The notes: a model not told the origin generated them from the letters alone. 7,397 nucleotides of DNA from Phycisphaerae bacterium (GCA_003557125.1 PWPN01000180.1:1-7397); one strand, 5' to 3'. Counted from the first letter of the stretch, positions 1 through 7,397 are shown. Numbers and translations: made by a program.

Positions 1-1311
1 CCGCGACTGCCGACGCACCGCGATGACCAGCAGGGCAGCCAAAGCAAGCGGGGCGGCCAGGAAAAATCCGATCAGCACCACCGGCCAGCCCGCCACCGCC
101 CCCGCGGCCGCCAGGATGTGTACGTCGCCCATCCCCAGCGCCTCTTTGCCGAAAATCAGCGTGAAAACAATCCGAGCCGACCAGCCGATGAACCCGCCGA
201 TCACCCAGCCGGCCAAGCCCGTCGCCAACCCCGCCACGGGGCGCCAATGGCCTGTCGGTTGCCAGTGAAGCACCCGTTCGGCACCTTCCACAGCCGCAGG
301 CCAGATCCAGAACGCGACGCCCACGCCGAGCGCCAACGCGAGCGCGGGGCTCAGCAGTTTCAGCTCGCCCCAGGCCTGCCTGCGTGCGTCGGGAGCCTCC
401 GCCTCGATGGCTTCGACGATTTCGGTGTCCACCTCGGGCTGCGGATGGCTGGCCGCCAGGGCAAGCACCACGAACAGGACCAGGCCGCCGTAGAGGATAC
501 GCAGGCCCCCCGGCCCCAGCCAAGCCGCCCCGTTCTCGGCAGGCGCGAGTTCACGCGCCGTCGTCTGGACGCCCCAGACGTGAAGAACCACGAGCACGAC
601 ACAGCCGGCCACGATGAGCAGCCCCGCCCAGGGACGCGTCGTTGGCGGCTGTGGGAACGGCACCTCCTCGATGTCGCCCTCGGTCGGCTGCTCGCCCTCG
701 GTCGGCCGACCCCGCAGGTAAATCATCGCTCCTGCCATGAGCCCCGCCGCCACCGCCACGCTCAAGGCCGACTGCCACGGGCCGGGTCGCAGCCAGCCGC
801 TCTCATGGCCGATCAGGGTCCAAGAGTGGACAGGCGTCCAGGCCAGATGGCCCAGGAGCCCGACGCCCAACAGCACCCACGTCACCGTGATGTCCACGAG
901 ATAGGCTTCAAGATCCATCACCGACAGGGCGATCAGGCCTCCCCACAGCGCGAGATGGGCCAGAAAGATCGGCCAGTCCGAGGCCAGGCCCGTGATCCCC
1001 TCCCGGAGACCGAATACGAAAAAAGCTTCATACGTCAAAAGGAACGCATAGGCGGTGACCAGCTCGACCAGGGGGTATCGCAGGGGGATCCCAACACCGC
1101 ATGCACGGCAGCGCCCTCGCAATGCGAGGTAGCCGAGCACCGGGATATTGTCGTGCCAGGGAATCGGTCTTTCGCAGGCGGGACAGAACGAGCGGGCCGG
1201 GGCTCGGATCGACAGGCCTCGGGGCAGACGGTAGATGACCACATTCAGGAAACTGCCGACACAGCCTCCCAGCACGAATAAGCCGATGGACAATGCCAGA
1301 TGCTCGGACAA
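1..1311 (-). CDS. Prepilin peptidase (A24 family, PilD/GspO type), 3' end cut by window
   Basis: Inner-membrane aspartic protease that cleaves the leader of type IV pilin and type II secretion pseudopilin precursors; many members also N-methylate the new N terminus. The 437 residues visible are open to the window edge. Seen in order: a first membrane segment with GSFLNVVIYRLP (about 18-33); a four-cysteine zinc site, C43-P-A-C46 and C68-R-A-C71, with the same spacing as in PilD; the first catalytic aspartate D133 in SVMDLEAY; and the GxGD motif GMGD at 393-396 with D396, followed by a hydrophobic helix. D133 and D396 are 263 residues apart, against 64 in Pseudomonas PilD, so about 200 residues are inserted, containing an acidic Pro-rich linker (about 203-226) and two or three extra hydrophobic segments. 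No ATG is available: an in-frame TGA lies at 1318-1320, and TTG at 1311 has AAGGTG seven bases upstream (TTG at 1317 is the alternative). It lies 76 bases after apt and may share its transcript. Confidence 0.92.
   Translation of the reverse strand, partial: MSEHLALSIGLFVLGGCVGSFLNVVIYRLPRGLSIRAPARSFCPACERPIPWHDNIPVLGYLALRGRCRACGVGIPLRYPLVELVTAYAFLLTYEAFFVFGLREGITGLASDWPIFLAHLALWGGLIALSVMDLEAYLVDITVTWVLLGVGLLGHLAWTPVHSWTLIGHESGWLRPGPWQSALSVAVAAGLMAGAMIYLRGRPTEGEQPTEGDIEEVPFPQPPTTRPWAGLLIVAGCVVLVVLHVWGVQTTARELAPAENGAAWLGPGGLRILYGGLVLFVVLALAASHPQPEVDTEIVEAIEAEAPDARRQAWGELKLLSPALALALGVGVAFWIWPAAVEGAERVLHWQPTGHWRPVAGLATGLAGWVIGGFIGWSARIVFTLIFGKEALGMGDVHILAAAGAVAGWPVVLIGFFLAAPLALAALLVIAVRRQSR
674..706. 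repeat. In-frame 18-bp-period tandem duplication inside the prepilin peptidase
   Basis: Two exact copies of a 15-base unit (TCGCCCTCGGTCGGC on the plus strand, at 674-688 and 692-706) are separated by three bases. In the protein this gives PTEGEQ followed by PTEGDI in the acidic linker of the insertion. The period is six codons, so the frame is kept. It looks like a recent slippage or duplication event in a loop under weak constraint. Confidence 0.8.
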
Positions 1312-1387
1312 GGCCAATCACCTTGTGAAGCAGGCTCAAGGAGCAAAGAGCCGTGACGAGGGCTCGGGCACTTTCATTCGCAGCGCA

Positions 1388-1933
1388 TCAGTCATAGCGC
1401 AGCACGGCGTGCACCGGCCACTTTTCCAGCAACTTGCGCCCTTCCAGGGCGATCAGCTCGATCAGGACAGCCACGGAAACGATCTGCCCGCCCAGCTTTT
1501 CGACCAGATCGCAGCATGCACGCATCGTCCCGCCGGTGGCCAGCAGGTCGTCGACCATGAGAACGCGCTGACCGGGCTGGATCGCGTCGGCATGGATCTC
1601 GAGGCTGTCAGTGCCGTATTCGAGCTGGTAGCTCATTGCGAACTTGTCGGACGGCAGCTTGCCGGGTTTGCGGATCGGCACGAAACCCGCCGACAGATTC
1701 CGCGCCACAGCCGTCCCGAAGATGAAGCCGCGCGACTCGGCTCCGACGACGACGTCGATGTGCTGATCGCGGAACGGCTGCGTGAGATACTCGACAGCCA
1801 GCGACAGGGCAGCCGCATCGGCCAGCAGCGGGGTGATGTCGCGGAACAGGACACCCGTCTTGGGGAAGTCCGGGATGTCGCGGATGAACCGGCAGAGTTC
1901 GCAACCACCTGCCACGGGACTGCTCACAGCCAT
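1388..1933 (-). CDS. apt: Adenine phosphoribosyltransferase
   Basis: Cytoplasmic purine-salvage enzyme that joins adenine and PRPP to give AMP and pyrophosphate. The 181-residue product has the usual family length. Counting from the chosen start: the N-terminal IPDFPKTGVLFRDITPLL (about 20-37) matches the DYPKPGILFRD block of E. coli Apt; VVGAESRGFIFG (about 62-73) is the conserved flexible-loop region; RKPGKLP (about 88-94) follows; and the PRPP-binding motif VLMVDDLLATGGT (about 124-136) is intact with both aspartates. The start at 1933 (MAVSSP) is preferred because AGGAGAGG ends three bases upstream, with the AGGAG core six bases away. ATG codons at 1951 and 1948 would add six or five residues and have only a GAGG upstream. 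The gene has a candidate promoter of its own, and the prepilin peptidase follows on the same strand 76 bases later with no terminator recognised between them. No key residue is missing. Confidence 0.96.
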   Translation of the reverse strand: MAVSSPVAGGCELCRFIRDIPDFPKTGVLFRDITPLLADAAALSLAVEYLTQPFRDQHIDVVVGAESRGFIFGTAVARNLSAGFVPIRKPGKLPSDKFAMSYQLEYGTDSLEIHADAIQPGQRVLMVDDLLATGGTMRACCDLVEKLGGQIVSVAVLIELIALEGRKLLEKWPVHAVLRYD

Positions 1934-1992
1934 GGGCCTCTCCTGCATCATGTGCCTCGCCGTCGATTGCTTGTAACACGCGCCGTGCCCGG

Positions 1993-2021
1993 ATCTTAGA
2001 GTAACCTTCCGTCAGCCGCAA
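1993..2021 (-). promoter_or_regulatory. Candidate sigma-70-type promoter for apt
   Basis: On the minus strand TTGCGG (2016-2021) and TAAGAT (1993-1998) are separated by 17 bases. The -10 box matches four of six consensus positions and the -35 box three of six. It lies about 60 bases upstream of the apt start and downstream of the terminator that closes the zinc-ribbon gene, which is where an apt promoter is needed. This is a motif match only. Confidence 0.35.
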
Positions 2022-2070
2022 GATGGCAGCGGGCAGAGGAGCCTTCGGTACGGACGCCAGGACGGATCGC

Positions 2071-2124
2071 AAAAACACCATAAAAGCACAAAGTGCCCGC
2101 GCCATCGGACGGGGCACTTTGTGC
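2071..2124 (-). terminator. Intrinsic terminator after the zinc-ribbon gene
   Basis: A perfect 13-bp inverted repeat (GCACAAAGTGCCC at 2086-2098, GGGCACTTTGTGC at 2112-2124) encloses a 13-base loop. Read on the minus strand, the hairpin is followed by TTTTATGGTGTTTTT. It sits about 65 bases past the stop of the zinc-ribbon gene and before apt. On the plus strand no T-run follows, so the direction is clear. Confidence 0.85.
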
Positions 2125-2189
2125 CTCTGCATTCGCAGTGAGGAGGACGGCAATGATTCTTCAGGGTCGGACGCGGAGCCGACGATGCG

Positions 2190-2396
2190 TCAACTGATGA
2201 CGAAGACTTTTCCGCCGCCCGACCGTCGTGTCACAAGCTCTCCCATCGAAGAGACCGGGAGTGGAAGTACCGAACCCGGTTGGCCGGTCGCCTTGAACGC
2301 CCAGCCGCACTGACGACAGAACAACGCGCGTCCCAGCCGCTTGGCTCGGATCACCTGGGGATGTTCGCAATGTGGGCATTGAACGTAGACAGACAC
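2190..2396 (-). CDS. Small zinc-ribbon protein (MJ0042-like), 68 aa
   Basis: The product has two CxxC knuckles, C7-P-H-C10 and C27-R-Q-C30, with 16 residues between them. This is the layout of short MJ0042-type zinc ribbons (CPxC, basic/aliphatic linker, Gx-x-x-x-CxxCG, aromatic), which usually bind one zinc ion. After the ribbon comes a roughly 35-residue tail without recognisable domain, ending in GGGKVFVIS. There is no signal peptide or membrane segment. The start is taken as GTG at 2396 because GGGAGGT lies six bases upstream and the ribbon starts at once after it. The frame stays open to a GTG at 2585, but that 63-residue extension has no good ribosome binding site and no domain-like content. 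The gene stands alone between two terminators, the fusA one upstream and its own downstream. Its role is unknown; nucleic-acid or protein binding is possible. Confidence 0.72.
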   Translation of the reverse strand: MSVYVQCPHCEHPQVIRAKRLGRALFCRQCGWAFKATGQPGSVLPLPVSSMGELVTRRSGGGKVFVIS

Positions 2397-2811
2397 TTTC
2401 GTACCTCCCGGACCGAATCTTTCAGCAACGTGATGTTCTGAAAAACCCTCGGCCTCGCCGGCGGGCACTCGCACACCCGCGCCCGGTGTGTTCTCCGCGG
2501 CAAATCCGGCGTCTCGCATCCGATCGCTCGGTGGGTCGCGCCTTCGTAATAGTTGACACCGGAAAACGCCAAAGGTTGCGATCACAGACCCAAAAAATTC
2601 CCGCGTGGATGGCTTTCTTCCTTAACCCTTTTCAAGAAAAGGAGATATATGCATATTGCATTCACAGGCGCCTTCCCCGTGCATGAAACTGATGGCTTCC
2701 ATGCCAAGAGAGAGTACGCAAGCTTTACGGAAGATCGAGAGGGTGCGTATATTTCAATATGTGTTGAAATATGCGGAGCGCACGGGTGCCGGGGCAGGGT
2801 GGGCGTGACGG
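2397..2811. other. Intergenic region between fusA terminator and zinc-ribbon gene
   Basis: About 415 bases without a convincing gene. The part from about 2580 to 2775 is visibly richer in A+T than its surroundings. It holds a 7-bp inverted repeat (CCTTTTC at 2627-2633, GAAAAGG at 2636-2642), a 10-bp palindrome ATATGCATAT at 2647-2656, and the larger dyad listed separately. The promoter of the zinc-ribbon gene should lie here, but I find no strong -35/-10 pair. A plus-strand frame starting at ATG 2649 has AAGGAG four bases upstream, but it reads through the fusA terminator and its product resembles nothing. Confidence 0.5.
2746..2775. repeat. AT-rich inverted repeat, possible operator or hairpin
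   Basis: Perfect 9-bp arms ATATTTCAA (2749-2757) and TTGAAATAT (2764-2772) flank a 6-base spacer. The stem extends outwards by a T/G wobble and two G/C pairs. No T-run follows on either strand, so it is not an ordinary terminator. Position, about 350 bases upstream of the zinc-ribbon gene and 40 beyond the fusA terminator, would suit a regulator binding site or an RNA end-protecting hairpin. Function is unproven. Confidence 0.5.
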
Positions 2812-2814
2812 GCG

Positions 2815-2849
2815 CAAAAGAAAACCTGCGAAGGGTCGCTCCGCAGGTT
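2815..2849 (-). terminator. Intrinsic terminator after fusA
   Basis: Arms AACCTGCG (2823-2830) and CGCAGGTT (2842-2849) form a perfect 8-bp stem with an 11-base loop. On the minus strand the stem runs into TTTTCTTTT (about 2816-2824, overlapping the end of the stem). It starts about 50 bases after the fusA stop codon, so fusA is the last gene of its transcript. Confidence 0.85.
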
Positions 2850-2901
2850 CGTTGCATCGCCCTGGGGGTACCAGAAGCGAAGATGTTTTGGTAGTGAGGG
2901 C

Positions 2902-4992
<2,091 letters not shown>

Positions 4993-5133
4993 CGTACGAC
5001 CTTCTCTCTTCCCTTCGTCCTTCAGCTTCGGGCTGCTCTGGGCCCAAAAGACTCAATTCGCGATACAAAATATCCACTTACACTGCCCGGCTCATTCCTT
5101 CCGGGTATGCCGACAAGACTATCGATCGGCTTG

Positions 5134-5197
5134 AAGGCTGCCTCCAAGGGCCGCCTTTGAGTCGTGTTGTTTTGTCCGGTTTCCGCCCGGCAGCCTT
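5134..5197 (-). repeat. Long-loop inverted repeat in the fusA leader
   Basis: AAGGCTGCC (5134-5142) and GGCAGCCTT (5189-5197) are perfect 9-bp complements separated by 46 bases. The sequence GGCVGCCTTYGAG occurs three times nearby (5149-5161, 5189-5201, 5372-5384), and a looser fourth version (GGCTGCCTCCAAG) at 5136. These could fold in the untranslated leader of fusA mRNA. Whether the structure controls translation is unknown, and chance is possible in GC-rich DNA. Confidence 0.3.
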
Positions 5198-5233
5198 TGA
5201 GGATCGGCCGCCGTCAGTCAGGTGGGCGGGCGA

Positions 5234-5281
5234 TCAAGAAAGGCGCCGGAGGTCCGGAAACGCCAGTAAGACGCGTTTCAT
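5234..5281 (-). other. Candidate 15-residue leader ORF upstream of fusA
   Basis: On the minus strand an ATG at 5281 has GGAGGTG five bases upstream and encodes MKRVLLAFPDLRRLS before a TGA. It lies about 240 bases before the fusA start and downstream of the orphan terminator, so it could be the first translated part of the fusA transcript. Short ORFs with a good ribosome binding site arise by chance, and no run of one codon type suggests classical attenuation. Confidence 0.25.
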
Positions 5282-5385
5282 CGGTGCACCTCCGTTTCGG
5301 ATGCGTAGGACAGTCCGTCGCGGGCCTCCCGTGATGCCGGGATCGGCCTCGCCGGTCTGGACGTCTGACAGGGCGGCCTTCGAGT

Positions 5386-5426
5386 AAAAAAAGAAAATCG
5401 CGGAGCGTTTTCCCTGTCGCTCCGCG
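5386..5426 (-). terminator. Minus-oriented intrinsic terminator without an obvious gene upstream
   Basis: A perfect 9-bp GC-rich stem, CGCGGAGCG (5399-5407) and CGCTCCGCG (5418-5426), encloses a 10-base loop. On the minus strand it is followed by ATTTTCTTTTTTTA (5385-5398). The plus-strand side has no T-run. A minus-strand transcript must enter from 5427 or beyond, where no recognised minus-strand gene exists because the oxidoreductase starts on the plus strand at 5654. It may end a small RNA or antisense transcript, or shield fusA from read-through. Confidence 0.8.
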
Positions 5427-5502
5427 TCAGCGGCCCCGTTCGTTTACGTCGCATTCACTTTAGCGGTTCGAGGGGTCGATTGCAAGAGGAAAATCCGTCA
5501 CC

Positions 5503-5531
5503 TTGTGAAAAACGCGCCGTAGTGTTAAAAA
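5503..5531 (+). promoter_or_regulatory. Candidate sigma-70-type promoter for the oxidoreductase
   Basis: TTGTGA (5503-5508) and TAAAAA (5526-5531) are separated by exactly 17 bases, each matching four of six consensus positions. It would place the transcript start roughly 110 bases before the ATG at 5654. This is a motif match only; the leader between them also has T-rich patches. Confidence 0.3.
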
Positions 5532-5653
5532 AAGAGTTCGGCTGCCGGTTGTCTTGGTTACGGGCCACCGGTCGCCTGCCGCGAGAGACCGCCGATAGTG
5601 GCATTTTTCAAGGTTTCATCTTCACTTTTCAACGCTTCGCGGGAGTACTACTC

Positions 5654-7075
5654 ATGAGCGATCCGGTGACACGACGGGATTTTCTTGAGACGACGGGCAT
5701 GGCCTTTGCGGGTGCAACTGTTTTGGGAGCCGGGATGTCGGGTTGTGCGTCTGCGGGAGGAGACAGGGCGGCGGCTGCGGCGGTGGCTGCCAATCGACGG
5801 CTGATCGGGTCCAATGACACGATCAATGTGGCGTTGATCGGCTGCGGCGGCATGGGCCGTTTCAACCTGACGTTCTTTCTGGATGACGGCAAGTGCAACG
5901 CGGTGGCGGTCTGCGATCTCGACGAGGAACGTCTCGACCTGGCCTGCGAGGTGGTCGAGCAACGGGGCGGCCAGCGGCCCGCGCGCTACAAGAACTACCG
6001 CGAGGTGCTCGATCGCCAGGACGTCGATGCGGTCATCATCGCCACACCGGACCACTGGCACGCGATCCCGGTGCTCGAGGCGATCGCAGCCGGCAAGGAC
6101 GTTTACTGCGAAAAGCCGGCTTCTCACAACATCCGCGAAGGCCGACTCATGATCGACGCGGCCTGCAAGTACAAAGCCGTCGTCCAGGTCGGCACGCAGC
6201 AGCGCAGTGCGCAGCACATGCAGGACGCGCGGGACTTCATCCGCTCCGGCCAGCTCGGCGAGATCAGCATGACCGAGACGTACACGTACGGCAACGATGC
6301 GCCGGACGGCATGGGCCATGCCCCTGACGAACCGGCACCGGCCGGCATCGATTACGACATGTGGCTGGGGCCTGCACCGGCGCGTCCCTTCAATCCGCGA
6401 CGGTTCCATCACAATTGGCGGTGGTATTTCGACTATGCGGCCGGCATGGTCGGCGACTGGAACGTGCATCTCCAGGACATCACGATGTGGACGCTCAGGA
6501 CGCCTCATGCCAAGGCTGTCTCGACCTCCGGCGGCAAATTCGTCCTGACCGACGATCGCGACACGCCCGACACGATGCTGGCCACGTATGAGTTCGACTC
6601 CGGGCCGTATACGCCCAACGGCTACGTGCATATTTACACGATGCGCAAGGCCAGCGGGCCTCCGTGGCATGCCGGCGGGTACGGCATGGTGTTCTACGGC
6701 AGCAAGGGCAAGCTCCACCTGGACCGCAACGGGTGGGAGGTCATCGGCGACGCGATCGACTGGAGAGATCCCGACGCGGGGCGTCTCGTTCCCAATGCCA
6801 AGCACGGCGGCGAACGCCATCATGAACGCCACGTGCTGAATTTCCTGGAGTGCATGCGGACGCGTCAGACCCCGATCGCCTCGATCGAGGACCATCACAA
6901 CATCGTGACTGCCTGCCATCTGGCCAATGTCTCGTTGCGTGCGGGCCGAAAGGTTTTCTGGGATCACCAAAAAGAGCTTTGCTTCAAGGATGAGGAGCTG
7001 CGCATCCCCGATCCCAAGGCCAACCAGTACCTGGCGCGCGACTACCGCACAGGGTACGAGCTTCCGAAGGTGTAA
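5654..7075 (+). CDS. Tat-exported Gfo/Idh/MocA family oxidoreductase
   Basis: NAD(P)-dependent sugar or sugar-derivative dehydrogenase of 473 residues, probably acting outside the cytoplasm. The N terminus carries a twin-arginine signal TRRDFLE (6-12), a hydrophobic stretch (about 15-30) and GMSGC31, a lipobox-like site, so it may be a Tat lipoprotein. The Rossmann domain begins at about 57 with the loop GCGGMG (63-68); VCDLDEER (86-93) ends the second strand; DHWHA follows (133-137); EKP (153-155) holds the likely catalytic Lys154. The second domain contains GDWNVHLQD (267-275) with H272, then DTPDTMLATYEF (303-314). These are features of the sugar-acting family members common in planctomycetes. 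The ATG at 5654 is chosen because GGGAG lies eight bases upstream and the Tat motif follows at once; a TTG at 5480 in the same frame would place 58 extra residues before the signal. A terminator follows, then a DUF1080 lipoprotein on the same strand. Exact substrate unknown; a C3-oxidising glycoside dehydrogenase is a reasonable guess. Confidence 0.93.
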   Translation: MSDPVTRRDFLETTGMAFAGATVLGAGMSGCASAGGDRAAAAAVAANRRLIGSNDTINVALIGCGGMGRFNLTFFLDDGKCNAVAVCDLDEERLDLACEVVEQRGGQRPARYKNYREVLDRQDVDAVIIATPDHWHAIPVLEAIAAGKDVYCEKPASHNIREGRLMIDAACKYKAVVQVGTQQRSAQHMQDARDFIRSGQLGEISMTETYTYGNDAPDGMGHAPDEPAPAGIDYDMWLGPAPARPFNPRRFHHNWRWYFDYAAGMVGDWNVHLQDITMWTLRTPHAKAVSTSGGKFVLTDDRDTPDTMLATYEFDSGPYTPNGYVHIYTMRKASGPPWHAGGYGMVFYGSKGKLHLDRNGWEVIGDAIDWRDPDAGRLVPNAKHGGERHHERHVLNFLECMRTRQTPIASIEDHHNIVTACHLANVSLRAGRKVFWDHQKELCFKDEELRIPDPKANQYLARDYRTGYELPKV

Positions 7076-7111
7076 GTGCCGGCCGATGTGTCGAGTATCA
7101 AACCGAAACCT

Positions 7112-7143
7112 GAGGGGCGGTTCGCGAGCCGCCCCTCGCTTTT
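7112..7143 (+). terminator. Intrinsic terminator after the oxidoreductase gene
   Basis: GAGGGGCGG (7112-7120) and CCGCCCCTC (7129-7137) form a perfect 9-bp stem with an 8-base loop, followed by GCTTTT. It starts 36 bases after the oxidoreductase stop. The T-run is short, so some read-through into the DUF1080 gene is possible. Confidence 0.75.
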
Positions 7144-7199
7144 GAGCATATGATCCAGGCAAGCAACAGGGTCACAAACCCTTCACAAGGAGACCGGCT

Positions 7200-7397
7200 A
7201 TGACCATGGGTTCTCTGACACGGCTGATGTGCATCGCGTCGGTTGGCTTGGCCCTTGCAGGGTGCCGCGAGCGGGAGACGGAACCTGGTGCGGATCTATC
7301 GCTCCAGGAAGAGGCTCAAAAGCTGACCTACCTCGATCCCGAGAATGCCCCCGTCGGGCCGGACTGGATCGCGTTATTCAACGGCAGGGATCTGAAC
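7200..7397 (+). CDS. Lipoprotein with start of a DUF1080 (3-keto-disaccharide hydrolase) domain, cut by window end
   Basis: The first 66 residues are visible and the frame is open to the last base. AAGGAG lies seven bases before the ATG. A Sec signal peptide ends in the lipobox LAGC with C22 as the lipidated residue. A polar, acidic linker (about 23-55) follows, and then GPDWIALFNGRDLN (53-66), which matches the opening of the DUF1080 family (typically W-x-x-LFNGKDLxGW). Family members adopt a concanavalin-like fold and several cleave 3-keto-glycosides. The gene follows a Gfo/Idh oxidoreductase on the same strand, 124 bases after its stop, which agrees with a shared role in oxidative sugar breakdown at the cell surface or periplasm. 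The domain call rests on only about 14 residues. Confidence 0.82.
   Translation, partial: MTMGSLTRLMCIASVGLALAGCRERETEPGADLSLQEEAQKLTYLDPENAPVGPDWIALFNGRDLN

Larger units (their letters stand above)
4993..5653. other. Divergent intergenic region between fusA and the oxidoreductase
   Basis: A 661-base stretch without a convincing gene. From left to right it contains the long minus-strand leader of fusA, with a 9-bp inverted repeat (5134-5142 and 5189-5197) and several GGCNGCCTTYGAG-like repeats; a 15-codon ORF with a good ribosome binding site (5234-5281); a minus-oriented terminator (5386-5426); and a candidate plus-strand promoter (5503-5531). I see no tRNA, SRP RNA, tmRNA or known riboswitch pattern. 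Plus-strand frames crossing it have no domain content or ribosome binding site. Confidence 0.55.

Noticed and set aside
118..1281. Plus-strand open frame of 387 codons at the left end
   Set aside because: Its translation is rich in Arg, Pro, Gln and His without any domain, and the opposite strand encodes the prepilin peptidase with intact motifs.
2153..2197. 14-codon plus-strand ORF with GAGGAGG six bases upstream
   Set aside because: It overlaps the end of the zinc-ribbon gene on the other strand, has no promoter I can see and is short enough to be chance.
2397..2585. N-terminal extension of the zinc-ribbon protein from GTG 2585
   Set aside because: The extension shows no domain and no good ribosome binding site, whereas GTG 2396 has GGGAGGT at six bases.
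2649..2894. Plus-strand ORF with AAGGAG four bases before ATG 2649
   Set aside because: It runs through the fusA terminator hairpin, the spacing is short, and the 81-residue product has no recognisable features.
5461..5490. GGTTCGAGGGGTCGA resembling a tRNA T-loop
   Set aside because: No matching acceptor, D or anticodon stem is present around it on either strand.
5455..5604. 49-codon minus-strand ORF just before the orphan terminator
   Set aside because: No ribosome binding site and low-complexity composition; kept only as context for the orphan terminator.
5480..5653. N-terminal extension of the oxidoreductase from TTG 5480
   Set aside because: It would bury the Tat signal 58 residues inside the protein, while ATG 5654 has a good ribosome binding site.
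5648..7162. Minus-strand open frame of 504 codons opposite the oxidoreductase
   Set aside because: It is antisense to a clear Gfo/Idh gene, has no domain or ribosome binding site and is explained by GC-rich codon use.

Overview
The window looks like chromosomal DNA from a GC-rich bacterium, most likely a planctomycete (Phycisphaerae or a related class is plausible). This is an inference from three signs: a mitochondrial-like (spdEFG1-type) elongation factor G, a Tat-exported Gfo/Idh/MocA oxidoreductase beside a DUF1080 lipoprotein, and an unusually long prepilin peptidase. There is no rRNA, tRNA, CRISPR array, insertion sequence or phage gene visible.

The left two thirds (about 1-4992) is a run of minus-strand genes. 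Read in their own direction they are fusA (2902-4992), a 68-residue zinc-ribbon protein (2190-2396), apt (1388-1933) and a prepilin peptidase that runs off the left edge (1-1311). Intrinsic terminators after fusA and after the zinc-ribbon gene divide this run into at least three units; apt and the prepilin peptidase may be co-transcribed. The jobs are mixed: translation elongation, adenine salvage, and maturation of type IV pilin or type II secretion pseudopilins.

A 661-base divergent intergenic region (4993-5653) separates fusA from the plus-strand genes. It holds a strong minus-oriented terminator with no obvious gene feeding it, a tiny ORF with a good ribosome binding site in the long fusA leader, some short repeats, and a candidate plus-strand promoter.

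The right end is a plus-strand sugar-processing pair. A Tat-exported Gfo/Idh/MocA oxidoreductase (5654-7075) is followed by a terminator and then by the start of a lipoprotein carrying the first residues of a DUF1080 (3-keto-disaccharide hydrolase) domain (7200-7397, cut by the window end). The pair fits the known scheme in which a dehydrogenase makes a 3-keto sugar and a DUF1080 enzyme cleaves the keto-glycoside; the substrate cannot be told from sequence.

I see no clearly new multi-gene system. The most useful leads are the orphan terminator, the large insertion between the catalytic aspartates of the prepilin peptidase, and the exported oxidoreductase/DUF1080 pair.
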